Positions 31,370-42,505 of a stretch of DNA of 64,000 nt are shown one piece after another; within the stretch, counting starts at the first letter, position 1, and every line of letters starts with the position of its first letter. A model generated the notes under the pieces. That model saw only the letters and a list, made by a program, of their open reading frames with translations. It was not told where the DNA came from and made no database searches. The stretch is taken from the NCBI GenBank assembly GCA_002633025.1, contig NMRB01000215.1, positions 1 to 64,000 of the forward strand. The letters are read 5' to 3'. Origin of the DNA: Notospermus geniculatus. Taxonomy: Eukaryota; Nemertea; Pilidiophora; Heteronemertea; Lineidae. The position numbers and the translations under genes were made by a program.

Positions 31370-31612
31370 ATGTTTCGCAAAGTTCCAAAGGCTACCCGGA
31401 CCGAGAACGATAGATGATGATGACGACAATGTGCAAGAACATCCGATGTACACTTCGTCATATCTGTGGGACCGCAAAAATACAACCCCTTGGATAACTT
31501 ACTGGGATAATCTGCAGCTGTTGTGGCTAGACGATCAAAGCAGCACACTGCATGTAACGGCATATTTCGTCAGAGCAAGATCGTATACGCCTGCAACAAT
31601 AAAGAGGTAAGT
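31370..31612 (+). CDS. Possible coding exon, gene assignment uncertain
   Basis: An open frame reading RWECFAKF, then an acidic IDDDDDN stretch, TPWITYWDNLQLLWLDD and a final PATIKR ends at a good donor, AAAGAG|GTAAGT. If spliced to the acceptor TTTCAG at about 32631, translation would stop within six codons (R-PYTDQ), and AATAAA follows immediately. It could therefore be the last coding exon of the secreted-protein gene. The phase does not match the 30100-30186 exon directly. Confidence 0.3.
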
Positions 31613-31847
31613 ATATAGGCCTATTAAATCGCCTTTAATCTTACTCATGCCAAGGCATAGTTTTTGGTGAAGTGTAGGTCTATCGTTTGAGATTCGTATG
31701 CCAGTAGTCGTAGATTCGAACACTACGCAGGGCCAACAAGGCCTAATTTGCTCATCGACGAGAGCGGGCAGCTTGCCTGATATCCAGTCCCATCAGAAGT
31801 TGCACGAAAAAGAAGATACGGCTGTAAGGAGCGAGATATCATGATAT

Positions 31848-32347
31848 TACGGTGGCCCATAAGGGACATTTAGTTTTTATTTTATATTTTTATTTTTTTT
31901 TCTACTTTTCTCCGCGGAAATAATGTTTTCTCCGCGGAAATAATGTTTTCTCCGCGGATCTCCGCGGAGAAAACTTTTCTCCGCGGAATTAAAGTTTTCT
32001 CCGCGGAAATAATGTTTTCTCCGCGGAGAAAACTTTTCTCCGCGGAATTAAAGTTTTCTCCGCGGAAATAATGTTTTCTCCGCGGAATTAAAGTTTTCTC
32101 TGCGGAAATAATGTTTTCTCCGCGGAATAAACATTATTTCCGCGGAGAAAACATTATTTCCGCGGAGAAAACTTTTCTCCGCGGAATAAACATTATTTCC
32201 GCGGAGAAAACATTATTTCCGCGGAGAAAACATTTTTTCCGCGGAGAAAAGTTTAATTCCGCGGAGAAAACATTATTTCCGCGGAGAAAAGTAGAAAAAA
32301 AATAAAAATATAAAATAAAAACTAAATGTCCCTTATGGGCCACCGTA
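31848..32347. mobile_element. 500-bp inverted-repeat element with TCCGCGGA array
   Basis: The ends TACGGTGGCCCATAAGGGAC and GTCCCTTATGGGCCACCGTA are perfect complements and extend inward through T- and A-rich arms to about 60 bp. The core is filled with about 20-bp units containing the palindrome TCCGCGGA joined to AATAATGTTTTC or AATTAAAGTTTTC. Units are inverted about the centre, so the whole element is one large palindrome. The 6-bp word TGATAT flanks both sides (31842-31847 and 32348-32353) and looks like a target-site duplication. No coding potential. Confidence 0.9.
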
Positions 32348-32353
32348 TGATAT

Positions 32354-32837
32354 ATCTCTGCAAGCAATCCGCCACAGGCAAGTCAAACTTTAGACTTAAG
32401 ATTCTTTATGAAACTGGGCCCAGTTTCTACCAGTGAGACCGATTACTGCACGACATGAGTTCATAGTCTCAGACTAAATCGACGGTGTTTTGATGTGACG
32501 GAATTAACTATCCGATCATGACATGATCTGATAAAATAATAAATTTCTTTATCAAAGGAATAAACTTCAGACTGATTGAAAAATAGGTCATTCTTGCTGT
32601 TGATAGCAAACTCGATTTGAACAATATTTCAGGCCTTATACTGATCAATAAAGTTTGTACAAATCGGCAATATTTGCATCTGCGAATGAACTACTATGTG
32701 TCCCCACTTCTTCATCATAGAACAGCCTACGCGCAGTTGGATGACGTCACCGAGCTGTTACCAGCGGGAGGCGACGAGTGTTCGGGTATTTCCGCAGTGG
32801 GGATTCCCCCTCCGGAAAAACCCGATGATTAGTAAAC
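32354..32837. other. Region upstream of the hydroxyacid oxidase gene
   Basis: Contains AT-rich sequence and an open stretch from an acceptor at about 32631 to a TAG at 32830-32832. That stretch reads LLPAGGDECSGISAVG near its end and stops only six bases before the HAO ATG. It may be noise, the last exon of another gene, or a 5' UTR. Confidence 0.4.
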
Positions 32838-35800
32838 ATGGCCGTGGAACCTCTTGTGTGTGTCGACGACTTCGAGAAGTTAGCGTACAAATTACTGCCA
32901 AGGAACGCTCTCGATTATTACAGGAGTGGTGCAAATAATGAACAAACACTCAAAGACAACACTGATGCATTCAAAAGGTGTTGTTATTAATCTGAACTGT
33001 AGGAAAATAGTTGCAGAGAATGGGTCACCTGTCAAAAAATAAACAGACACAGAAATCACAACACAACACACATTCTTTGTGCATGCCTTTTGCATTTTGC
33101 AATGCATAGGCCTAGGCCTACTTCAGTGCAATTTAGGGAGCCTGCATCTCCTGTCTCATGCATGATGATATGTGTGGATCGATGCCAATTGACAGGGCTA
33201 GGCCTAGCCTACCTAGTCCAGAATGAACGGCCAGGGCCAGAGAGGATGTCGATAGGCCGCCCTGCTAAAAGTAAGGCTGACAATCAATATTAATCAAGAC
33301 AGCAATAAAAAGTTGGCAAAATGATGCATGCCTAGCTAGCATAGGCTAGAGTAGGGTAGGCCTATTTAATTAGGCCCGCCTGTTTGCATGATTGCCCCTC
33401 GCCAGCTACAGTAGCTGAGCATCGCGTCATCGTTGAATGATGATGATAGGCAGGCCTAAAGTCGTCACAACCTGATGTGTCTGTGAACAACTTCATTAAT
33501 GACGAGTAATATTCTGATTTCAAAGGCTCCGCATCCGTCCCAGGATGTTAGTTGGTGTGTCCAACAGAGACCCAAGTACAACCATCCTTGGACAGAAGAT
33601 TGATTTTCCTATCGGCATTGCTCCGTCTGCTATGCAAAGGATGGCACATCCAGAGGGAGAAATGGCAACTTCACGAGGTAATTAATGTGCGTGTTGAGGT
33701 AATTAAGGTAATTAATGTTTGTTTCAAGGTACGGTAATTAATGTTTGTTGCAAGGTAATTTCTTAATGTTTGTGTAGAGGTAATTAATGTTTGTTACAAG
33801 GTACGGTAATTAATGTGTGTGGTGAGGTATGGTAATTAATGTGTGTGGCTTCATCAACTGGCGGATCTGAGTAGGCCTATACAGTGCCTGTCCAATGTTT
33901 GCCCAGAATAGAATGTTTGCCTATTTCCATTCATGTACATTTCAGGCATTTGGTGTTTCTAGGATGGGGGCTTTTTTGGTAAACTTTATAGTTGCATGAG
34001 TTCTTTGTTCAAATTGAAATGAATGAGAAATTGGCAGTAGTGAAACATCTCTTGAACAGTTTTGCTGCCATTAGCGCCACTACTCCACTGACCAGATTTA
34101 ATTACCATGTTGCAGCGGCAGCATCAATGAACACAGCAGTAATACTCAGCACACTATCGACAACAAGCATAGAGGATGTCGCCGCAGCAGCGCCCTCTGG
34201 ACTCAGGTGGTTTCAACTTTACATCTACAAAGACAGAGAGGTAACTAAGAATCTGGTACAAAGAGCAGAAAGAAGCGGGTACAAGGCACTGGTGTTGACG
34301 GTGGACACTCCTTTGTTCGGACGGAGACTTGCAGACTCTAAGAACAGATTTGTCTTGCCAACACATCTGAAGTAAGTTTCGGAGGGCCATTTTTGCTGGC
34401 CATTCACACTTCTCAGAGCGATACATGAAACTGGGTGGTGGCAAAAGTTCAGCTGGAAGTCAGTGACCATGTGTCCATGGCACCAATCAATTCCCAACTT
34501 CGCTGCTTTGTACAGTGATTGAAGCAGTGGCTGGACTTGCATGAAGGTGGTGTAAAAAACTTGGCAACTTGGAAAGCAAAGACTGCTAGTCTTTAGCCTC
34601 GGAAAGTTGGTCTCACCTTATGACAATGTTGCACTGAAGTGCAATTTGCCACCCATAATATTTCACATTCGTTTGTCCTCTGCAGACTTGCCAACTTCGA
34701 GAGATCTGACATCAAAGGCTCTGGACTGAACAAAGCGAAAAAAGATTCCGGCCTCTCTGAATATGCAAATTCCCTCTTTGATGCATCTTTGAACTGGAAT
34801 GACATTGGGTACCTCAGGACGATATCCAAGTTACCTATTATAGTGAAGGGCGTGTTGACAGGTGAGTATGAAGTTTTGTCAATGGAAGTGGCTCAAATTG
34901 AAAATCTCTTTATGATGTGTTGGCTATTCCCATGAGAATTCTTGCACTTGTTTTTTAGCTGAGGATGCATTGAAAGCTGTGGAGGTTGGTGTCGATGGTA
35001 TTCTTGTCTCAAATCATGGAGCCAGGCAGCTTGATGGTGTTCCTGCCACAGTAAGTCCCCACCAAATTAACCCCCTCCCCCACTCTGCTCATCTTCACTC
35101 GAAAATATTGTGTCTTACCAAAAATTCACAAGCGAGCTGAAGTCGCCTTATAAATTTTTGGTCTTACAAATGTACGTCTTACCCAAGCTTAGTCCATGTA
35201 GTCTCATTGAAAGATACAAACACTATTGACAGAATTTTGTAGATACAATGTATGCAGTGATCTTAAAGAAACCCACAGTCCTGTGACGTTCAAATCTCAA
35301 ATTTGATACCTGTGTCAAAGAATGGTGATGGAATGAAATAGTTTACAATCGCGTTCCTTTTCCAGATTGATGCTCTCCCAGAAGTGGTGTCTGCAGTAAA
35401 CGGTCGCTGCGAAGTCTACCTCGATGGTGGGATCAGATTGGGCACTGATTGTTTGAAGGCATTGGCCTTGGGCGCTAGGGCTGTGTTCATTGGAAGGCCA
35501 GCCCTTTGGGGACTTGCCTGCAATGTGAGTGGCTGTTTAATTGCGGCGATACAGGGTGCCTTTTGTTGTTCACATACTTACCATCTGTCTGTTGACGTGT
35601 TCTCTGTGGTATTGACTGCAAGTATTTGTGCAATATCTCAATACAAAGATGCAGAGTAGGCCCATGAAAGACATATCGTGTGTACCACATGATGTGTGAG
35701 TTCCGTCATTTTGACTTTCCAGGGGGAGGAAGGACTTCAGAAGGTCTTGTCCATCTTGAAGGATGAATTCACCATCGCGATGGGACTGTCAGGTAGAATA

Positions 35801-36489
35801 ATATGACACTTTCATAGCACTTCCCACTCTAGCCTCAAAGGGTCGTATTCATAAAGCAGTTCTATCGTTAGAACCGTCTTAGGCTGGTTCCAATGTAGTG
35901 GTGAAGTACCAGTACACTTGGAACCAGCCTAAGACGGTTCTAATGATAGAACCTTTTATGAATACGACCCAAAGTGACTCACATCATTGACCCCACAATA
36001 TTCAGATGAATACGACCCAAAGTGACTCACATCATTGACCCCACAATATTCAGATGAATACGACCCAAAGTGTCTCACATCATTGACCCCACAATATTCA
36101 GAAGTCTTTCTGGGGAACTCAAGGATTAGCTCATCCTGTGCATCACTGGATCCTTTCATTCAGACAAGTTGAGAATGCAGTTGTGACTCAGCCAGGAATT
36201 GAACCTTGACCTCTTGGTATGGAGTCTGATACTCAACCACTGCGCCACCACATTCCTTTGTATGTTATCTTTCCTGGGCTTCACTCTAAATTGGATCCTA
36301 CTTTGATGTTGTTTGCCAATACATGTAGGCAGACTGGAAACCTTAGATGTGTGGTAGAACTGTGCTTATGACTCTGTCGTGAATAGAACACCTGGTTACC
36401 GTATGTCTTATTTTTCAGGCTGTAGGACGGTCGCTGACATCAAACCAAATCTCGTTGTGAAGGAATCCCACTATTGGTCCAAACTGTGA
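32838..36489 (+). CDS. HAO: Peroxisomal 2-hydroxyacid oxidase (glycolate oxidase family)
   Basis: Eight exons: 32838-32977, 33526-33677, 34116-34371, 34686-34861, 34959-35050, 35366-35524, 35723-35792 and 36419-36489. All phases agree and give 371 residues; human HAO1 has 370. The FMN-dependent alpha-hydroxyacid oxidase barrel is complete. It has [12 protein letters not shown] near the N-terminus, [25 protein letters not shown] (Tyr133) and [10 protein letters not shown] with the catalytic-base His261 and substrate-binding Arg264. [13 protein letters not shown] and [12 protein letters not shown] form the FMN phosphate site. The protein ends in SKL, a type 1 peroxisomal signal. Family members oxidise glycolate or longer 2-hydroxyacids with O2, giving the 2-oxo acid and H2O2. 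The position equivalent to Trp110 of glycolate oxidase is Leu111 (ILSTLSTTS), as in HAO2-like enzymes, so a longer-chain substrate is possible. HAO1 versus HAO2 identity is not settled. Confidence 0.95.
33678..33848 (+). repeat. Tandem array of splice-donor-like units in HAO intron 2
   Basis: Starting at the true donor (CGAG|GTAATTAATG), about seven imperfect units of roughly 22-31 bp repeat AG-GTAATTAATG followed by TGTGTG or TTTGTT words. Several carry AAGGTACGGTAATTAATG. Each unit re-creates a GT-containing donor context. Confidence 0.85.
35838..35971. mobile_element. Hairpin MITE in HAO intron 7
   Basis: The arms GGGTCGTATTCATAAA and TTTATGAATACGACCC are complementary and continue with TTCTATCGTTAGAACCGTCT and CCTAAGACGGTTCTAATGAT, then GGCTGGTTCCAA. 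The arms are about 55 bp around a 20-bp loop. AAA on both sides may be the target site. Confidence 0.85.
35961..36102. repeat. 48-bp tandem repeat, three copies
   Basis: Units beginning AATACGACCCAAAGTG and containing CACATCATTGACCCCACAAT start at 35961, 36009 and 36057. The first unit overlaps the right terminus of the neighbouring hairpin element, so the array seems to have grown from the element's edge. Confidence 0.9.
36160..36252 (-). mobile_element. tRNA-derived SINE head in HAO intron 7
   Basis: The minus strand reads TGGTGGCGCAGTGGTTGAG (A-box-like) and about 35 bp later GGTTCAATTCCTGGC (B-box-like), the spacing of a tRNA-type pol III promoter. It is not a foldable complete tRNA gene. 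Confidence 0.7.
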
Positions 36490-36565
36490 TATGCTGGACA
36501 CATTCTCAACACCGTAAAGCATTGTGATAGCACTTATTGGATCCAGGTTTTTATATACGTGTATA

Positions 36566-37449
36566 CAGTAGAACCTCACCTAACGGACACCTCAATACAG
36601 CGGACACCTCAAGATTACGGACAGATCTGTCCAGTCCCGAATTTTCCCAAGCCATTTTCAATATAAATTTAACTCAATATTGCGGACACCTCACTATTCA
36701 GGACAACGGACAGTTGATTTCTGGAAAATTGGGTCCCATAACTTCACTATTACGGACAGGAGGAGAAAATTTGAAGCCATTTTCAAAGTTTTCATTCACA
36801 AAGTGGTCAGTGGTAGGTGATTAAATGACCAAACAAGGGGTGCTAATTACATGTGCATTGATTGTTTATGATCAATCGTGTACTAATCACTCTTAATTAA
36901 CACATTAACACACTGAATGACTGAATTCTTTAGTTTGGTGGGACAACGGCTCTGTTTGGACTCTCTTGTCTCAGTCCGTTGTTCGTGATTCTGCATGGAA
37001 AACTAGGCTAAAGCTGGGCAGTCAACTTTGGACTCTTTCTTTTCTGAATGAGTGTAGGCTATCTAAGGAAAAAGTGCTTGTTGAAAAATGGCAAATGTGA
37101 TGGACACAGCCCACTCTCCACTTAGTAATGCATAGCTAACTGTGGTCTTAACAAGCTGCCTGATTCCTGTTTTCAAAGATTGTGCTGTTGAAAATATTTG
37201 TGAATTGTAAATTGTTCAAGATATAGTTTTCTAATCAACAATTTACATCAAATGAAATCATGTACCTGATTTGAGTTTACCCTTGCCCTCAAATACGGTA
37301 GAATGAGCCCTCAAGGGAATGAATACCATTAACCTACTACAGAGCCACCTGGTGTCCGTTATTGATGGAGTTTCAATATTGCGGACACCTCACTATTATG
37401 GACAGCTGAGCTCAGTCCCAAGGGTGTCCGCAATAGCGAGGTTCTACTG
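36566..37449. mobile_element. Non-autonomous pogo/Tigger-like element
   Basis: The ends CAGTAGAACCTC and GAGGTTCTACTG are perfect inverses flanked by TA. ACGGACACCTCA and TTGCGGACACCTCACTAT words recur sub-terminally in both halves, as in pogo-type elements. The 884-bp element has no transposase frame that I recognise. It starts about 75 bp after the HAO stop, so the HAO transcript may read into it. Confidence 0.8.
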
Positions 37450-37451
37450 TA

Positions 37452-38680
37452 GTAGCAAAAATAGATTTGATATAAGTACTAAATGCAATAAAAGGAAAAG
37501 GTGTACATTCTACTTGTGCCATTGGGTTGAATAGTAACCAGAATTCATGCATCTCAAAATATTTTAGGATTAGTTATTATTGTTAGTTAGCAGCTGTTTG
37601 TTTTATATATCACCTGCTAGGTTAGTCTAGAGGTTGATCACTGTTGAGAATGAGTTTGAAGTTTATTTGTGGTGCTACTCTTTCACGCAAAGGATGGAAG
37701 CTGTTAAACCATCAGTTGTGTCCATGACTGATGTGTGGTGGTCTGTGGACCTGTCTTCGGACCATGCTGTTGCACAAGGCAGCCATGCGAATGATCTTAT
37801 GAGTTGCTCGCGCTGCATTCTCATGTCAGAATTGTTTATTTTGGTTCATTTCTCCTTCCTCATTTCTATTTGTATGTTACCCTGAGTAGCGTAGTTGTAA
37901 TTCCTTATGTTGGTGCGTACATTTAGTTATAACTTACATGCAAGCCTGAAAATAGTGTTTTTATAGACACCTGACAAAATGGCAGACAGAGTTTTGTTTT
38001 GTGCCAGATGCTTGGGATTTACAGCCTGACATGTAATGATTATCTATGTACAGGCTTGTAATTGGTGCTGGACATTATGTCAGGCAGCAACTGCATGGTA
38101 CATGTACCTGACATCCTCATTATACATGTACTCATGTAGCCGATCCTTTGGATTTCTGATGATACACCAACAAGCTGAGAACTAAGATGTCAAACAACCC
38201 ACCATGATGACATCCAAGACACTCGTTAGATGTGCTTATTGTGCCATAATAATAATATGAATATCGTGAAATCAGTCTTGTTTCCTTTCTTCTCAATTCT
38301 GTGGGTTCATTGCCATTCTGTGACGAGGGGAGGGGTGTACTTACAAGTTTTACAGGAAGCATATCTTTATGTTCTCTACTTGATGACCTGGTTGGGCTGG
38401 GTCCATTCTATCATCCATGGTTTTCAGCCTACATGTAGCTATGTCGGTGTCATCCGGAACTGCATTCGGTTGTCCTTGCACGATTTCTGCCTTCATGTGA
38501 CTGATGCCATTATCATCCCATTTGCGAAGTTGCTCCTCTGATCAATTTACTGACGTCCTGATGAGGACGTTGGCCACTTTGAGTGGGCAACTGTGTCTTG
38601 GTGATGACCTAATCAAACATCTCGGGTGACATCCAGAATTTGACTCCGCTTGAAGGTGATTTCGTAACTGTGAGTAGGAT
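37452..38680. other. Intergenic sequence, nothing recognised
   Basis: No supported exon. Short open frames on both strands have no recognisable motif. Confidence 0.5.
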
Positions 38681-38820
38681 TCTAAGGCTAAGAATCCATT
38701 CACGCGATTTTCGAGCGGTGCGATGTCGCATCCTTTGTCCACGACCAACGCCACGGAAACAAACAATGCTTTCGAGTGTCTGCCGCTCGAAAATCGCGTG
38801 AATGGACAGCCAGCCTAAGA
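38681..38820. mobile_element. MITE with CATTCACGCGATTTTCGAGC arms
   Basis: The left arm TCCATTCACGCGATTTTCGA and the right arm TCGAAAATCGCGTGAATGGA are perfect complements, with TCTAAGGCT and AGCCTAAGA at the outer ends. The element is about 140 bp. Confidence 0.85.
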
Positions 38821-40071
38821 TTTACTGAATTGCTTTGGTTATGAAGGTTCTACCTTGGATAGCTAAAGAACTCCACCGCCTACAAAGACCAAACAATGCT
38901 ATTTCATCAGTTATAAAATATTTATTTGAAGCATGATGTTACACATCAAAACAAGATACACCACCTTGCACGAAATACTTACAGAATGTACAAACGAATT
39001 GACGTCAAATACCAGATAAATTGGACCCTTTGCCGTCAGGTTGTTGAAGTCCAGATGGAACTGTGAGCACAATACTATGTGAAAATGATGCTAACATAAT
39101 GTGAAAATGATGCTATCAACAGTACAACATGATAACACTAGCTTTTTAAACACTTCAAGCACTGTTTTGCAAATTGTTGAAAAACGAACTCTTCACCAAA
39201 ATACTGTTGACAAAGGAATAGTGTGCAAAGAAAATGAAAATATGTACCGGAATAAATCTGAAGCATTACACAATTTTTTTCAAAGGCAGACTACATGTAA
39301 ACATGGAATCCTACATAAACATGATTTTTGATGATATACAAACAACGAAAGGAATGAAATTAGGAATGTATCCAATTACCAAACGATACCAATAAAGTGA
39401 AGCTTAACCCAGATACGACCTACAAGTTAACCTAGGATAATGACATAAAGAAACCACTAAAGCTGGTAGAAATATGATACAATTGTCACAGGTTCTTGCC
39501 TGCCTCCTCCAGACATTACAAAGGAAAGCACCTACGAGAAACCAATGAGTCTATTCTTAACTTTGGCTGCAACACAAGGTGTCAGCTGAACCGATGAGAT
39601 GGTCCCTAACATTGCAATCCCAACAAGGAGACGGTCCCTACTTTGACGAAGCGCCAGTCAATGCAATACTTGTATACAAGTATTTGCAACATCAAAGATG
39701 CCTGTGAACGGACGCAAATGTCCCTGCCAAATGTTTTCAGGCGGCCACATTTAAAGCCATTTCCCCCTTCATTATTCGTGATCATTCAGTCATGGAGAGT
39801 GCAAGTCATCAGCGTGTTGGTAAATCTTCATACTGCAGTAGACCATAGGACAGGGCGGTGAACTTGAATCCCTTTTATTGAGTGATGACACAAAACGCAG
39901 GGAAAAAATGCCAGATGATGTTTGAAAACGTCACTTTGTTGGAAGGTGTTAAGATCTACTGTACTAGATATTATGCAAGAGACTACGGCACACTATCACA
40001 AAGAAAAGGACCAACACACAACATCTGACGTCCGCACTGCCTTGACCAATCACAACACTGAACCACACCAC
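38821..40071. other. Probable 3' UTR and flank of the TPM-domain gene
   Basis: AT-rich sequence downstream (minus sense) of the stop at 40072. No separate gene was recognised. Confidence 0.4.
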
Positions 40072-42505
40072 TTAAGCGTCACTCATTTTCCCCACATCAT
40101 CATGACTTTTTCCCAGCTTCCAACTGCTCCTACCATCACTACTTTGCCGGCTATGCTGTCCACTGGAACTACGCGAATGACTTGGTTGAACTTTCAGCAA
40201 GTTCTTATGATCGTCATTACCCCGTCCCAGACGGCTAGAGAATGGGTTATTTGAAGTCAATGATGACCGAAATGGTCCAGGATATTCATGTGACATTCCA
40301 TGGGAATAGTTCCGACGTGTCGGAGATGATAGTGGGTTGGAAATACTCGAAACACCAAGTCCTGTTGAGAAATTGTTGAATTTCCTCCTCCGCCTCTCTG
40401 ATGCTCGCCGTCGTTTGACACACTCGAATATACAGAACAGGACACAGATGACAACGATGGAGGCAAATAAGGAACCGAGTACAATGCCTGCAACACTCGG
40501 CCCTTCAATTACCGGACAGTCTCCCTCGATGAGGTATGTTCTGAAAACAAAGGCGCACGCATATGAATAAAGTAAGAAGATTGCATAACCTGGTAAAATT
40601 TTTAAACCAAGTTATTTCTGTTCTGAGAAATGAGCATTACTGGAAATCAAGTGAATTTATCCTTACTTGAAATCATTTAATGTCGACACGAGACCAGCGT
40701 AATACTGTCCGTTGGTGAATCTATGGCGGGCATGATGGAATGCTTTTGTAAGACATGCCTTCCTGATGACACTTGCTGCATCTTCACCAGATGAAGTGAA
40801 AATCTATAAAGAGATTTCAATGGAGATTCATGTTGGCATGAATGACATCTGAGGCACAATTACTCAATGCTGAGGTCTCAGCCTCAGATAACATCAGATC
40901 TATTGTTATATACCCTATACCACAATTTGAAACTCTCGCGCTTTTTAGACAAGCGACAGAACCGGAAGTAGTTAGAGGAGGAGAGCGAGACAGCCATTTT
41001 GATAAGCCACGAGGCAGATTTTGTAGCTGTGAGCAAACGAATAAAATCCACCGTCATCTTGAAATGAAGGTGTACGATTTTGTCATTGAAGACCCCCCTT
41101 CCTCCAGGATCCTGGATATTCGAACATAACACTATGGTTATTACCTTTTTATCATTGATAGCCAGTACAATGACAACATCATTGCCGCAACTGCCAAAGT
41201 TCCATGACTCCTTCCTGAGATAGTTGGCAAACCTCTCAACTTGGACCTGGCTCTCTAGATTAACGTTTGCGACACTGAAATCAAGTCATCATTTTGAGTT
41301 CATTCTCAGTGTTCTTTTGACTGGACGAGTAGAACACAACACGCACCAGCAAAATACTCTATGGCCCAACTCTCAACTTATCAACCAGGTTGGAATATAT
41401 CACCCAACACTTACAACAGAGATCACAACCTGGGTAGAATTTTCTGAGTCTTGGGTGATGTCCCAAGCTGTGTTTGATGCAGTTCTGGTGGCATATTGGC
41501 CAATTTTTACAGGGATCTACCAGGAGAGTCCTAGATGCCCCACAAATCCCATGAAAAACGTACCTTTCATCAATGTACACCTCTTGCACTATGGCAATTG
41601 CTATGATATAGCCATAACCTTTATCGTCACATGACCCCTCGGTACAGGCACACGGGGTGCTCTGTCGTATATCCCTGATTTTAGCATCTAAAGCATTTGC
41701 TGAAATGTATACAACAAGAACAATATCAGAGGCACGTCATGCACATTGCATATGAAGTGATGAAACTATTAGATTTTTCCGTCAGGGCCGAAGCCACAGC
41801 ATTATTGCCCTGTTAGTACGGAAGAGGCAGAGGCCATCTCAAGCTACTCGTGTTCCTCATTTGTATGGGGGGGGGGGTATTTTTACTTGCCCTTGCAAAG
41901 GCACAAGGTGAAGGCACTACGGCTTACTGTCCCATCCCATGCGACGGACTGAAGAACCAGGGATAACTGATCCCATATGGCCCGGGATTCGAACCAGGGA
42001 CCTGTCGTTTGGTAAGTGGATGTGATAACCACTAGGCTATCAAGGCTCAGGATCAGGGAACACAGAGGCCAACTTTTATTCTTTATGCCTGCTGAAGTCT
42101 GCCTTGGTTGAACTCCTCAGTCCGTGCTGAAACGCACCCATAGCCAAGTTGATTAGTCTGTGGGTAAAGCGCATTGCTCAAGGACACCAACACTGGCAGT
42201 GTCTGAACTTTGAGCATATTTGTAAATCAACATGGTGACTTACCATCCGCTAGTGATATCACATGATTAGGATCACAGACATACGACTTTTGACCTTGTC
42301 TGCCACATCTGTCTGGATCCAATAAAGGATTGGGGTAGTTCTCAGGCTTCCAAATGGTAACAGGTGGCCATGTTGAGTTGGCGAAGGGACTACTGTCGGT
42401 GTCGTTGAGGTCATCCGTCATCACTGTCCGGCAGTGACCACGCCAGGAGATCAGGTATAGCACCATGAATACGAACAAGCCATATTGCCAAAGCAACTGG
42501 GACAT
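40072..42505 (-). CDS. Single-pass membrane protein with extracellular TPM domain (MOLO-1 type)
   Basis: Exons in transcript order are 42244-42505, 41564-41699, 41145-41274, 40667-40803 and 40072-40540. All phases agree, giving 377 residues. A signal peptide at about 1-26 precedes ENYPNPLLDPDRCGRQG and SYVCDPNHVIS, the hallmark start of the TPM-type domain in the C. elegans levamisole-receptor modulator MOLO-1 and its animal relatives. The domain continues with LDAKIRDIRQSTPCACTE, GYGYIIAIAIVQEV, FANYLRKESWNFGSCGND and FTNGQYYAGLVSTLND. A membrane helix follows (about residues 238-262, GIVLGSLFASIVVICVLF). The last 110 residues form a basic, Ser-rich cytoplasmic tail. MOLO-1 is an auxiliary subunit of acetylcholine receptors; a receptor-accessory role here is inference from the family. 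In bacteria and plants the TPM fold has other roles. Confidence 0.85.
41874..42050 (-). mobile_element. tRNA-derived SINE in intron 1 of the TPM-domain gene
   Basis: The minus strand reads GAGCCTTGATAGCCTAGTGG (A box) and about 35 bp later GGTTCGAATCCCGGGC (a perfect B box). It then continues into non-tRNA body and ends at a poly-C/G run (41866-41878). It is tRNA-like but lacks the paired acceptor stem of a functional tRNA, so a SINE is more likely. Confidence 0.75.
42110..42215 (+). mobile_element. Possible SINE body fragment
   Basis: Words such as GTGGGTAAAGCGCATTGCTC and AAGGACACCAACACTGGCAG resemble SINE bodies common in marine animals. It directly abuts the minus-strand tRNA-derived SINE. 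No B box was seen. Confidence 0.4.

Noticed and set aside
32631-32832. Separate coding exon ending six bases before the HAO start
   Set aside because: Its phase does not fit the preceding candidate exon at 31370-31612 and it matches no family. It is mentioned only as a possible terminal exon.
41986-42050. Functional tRNA gene on the minus strand
   Set aside because: A and B boxes are good, but the ends do not form a convincing acceptor stem and the sequence runs on into a SINE-like body.
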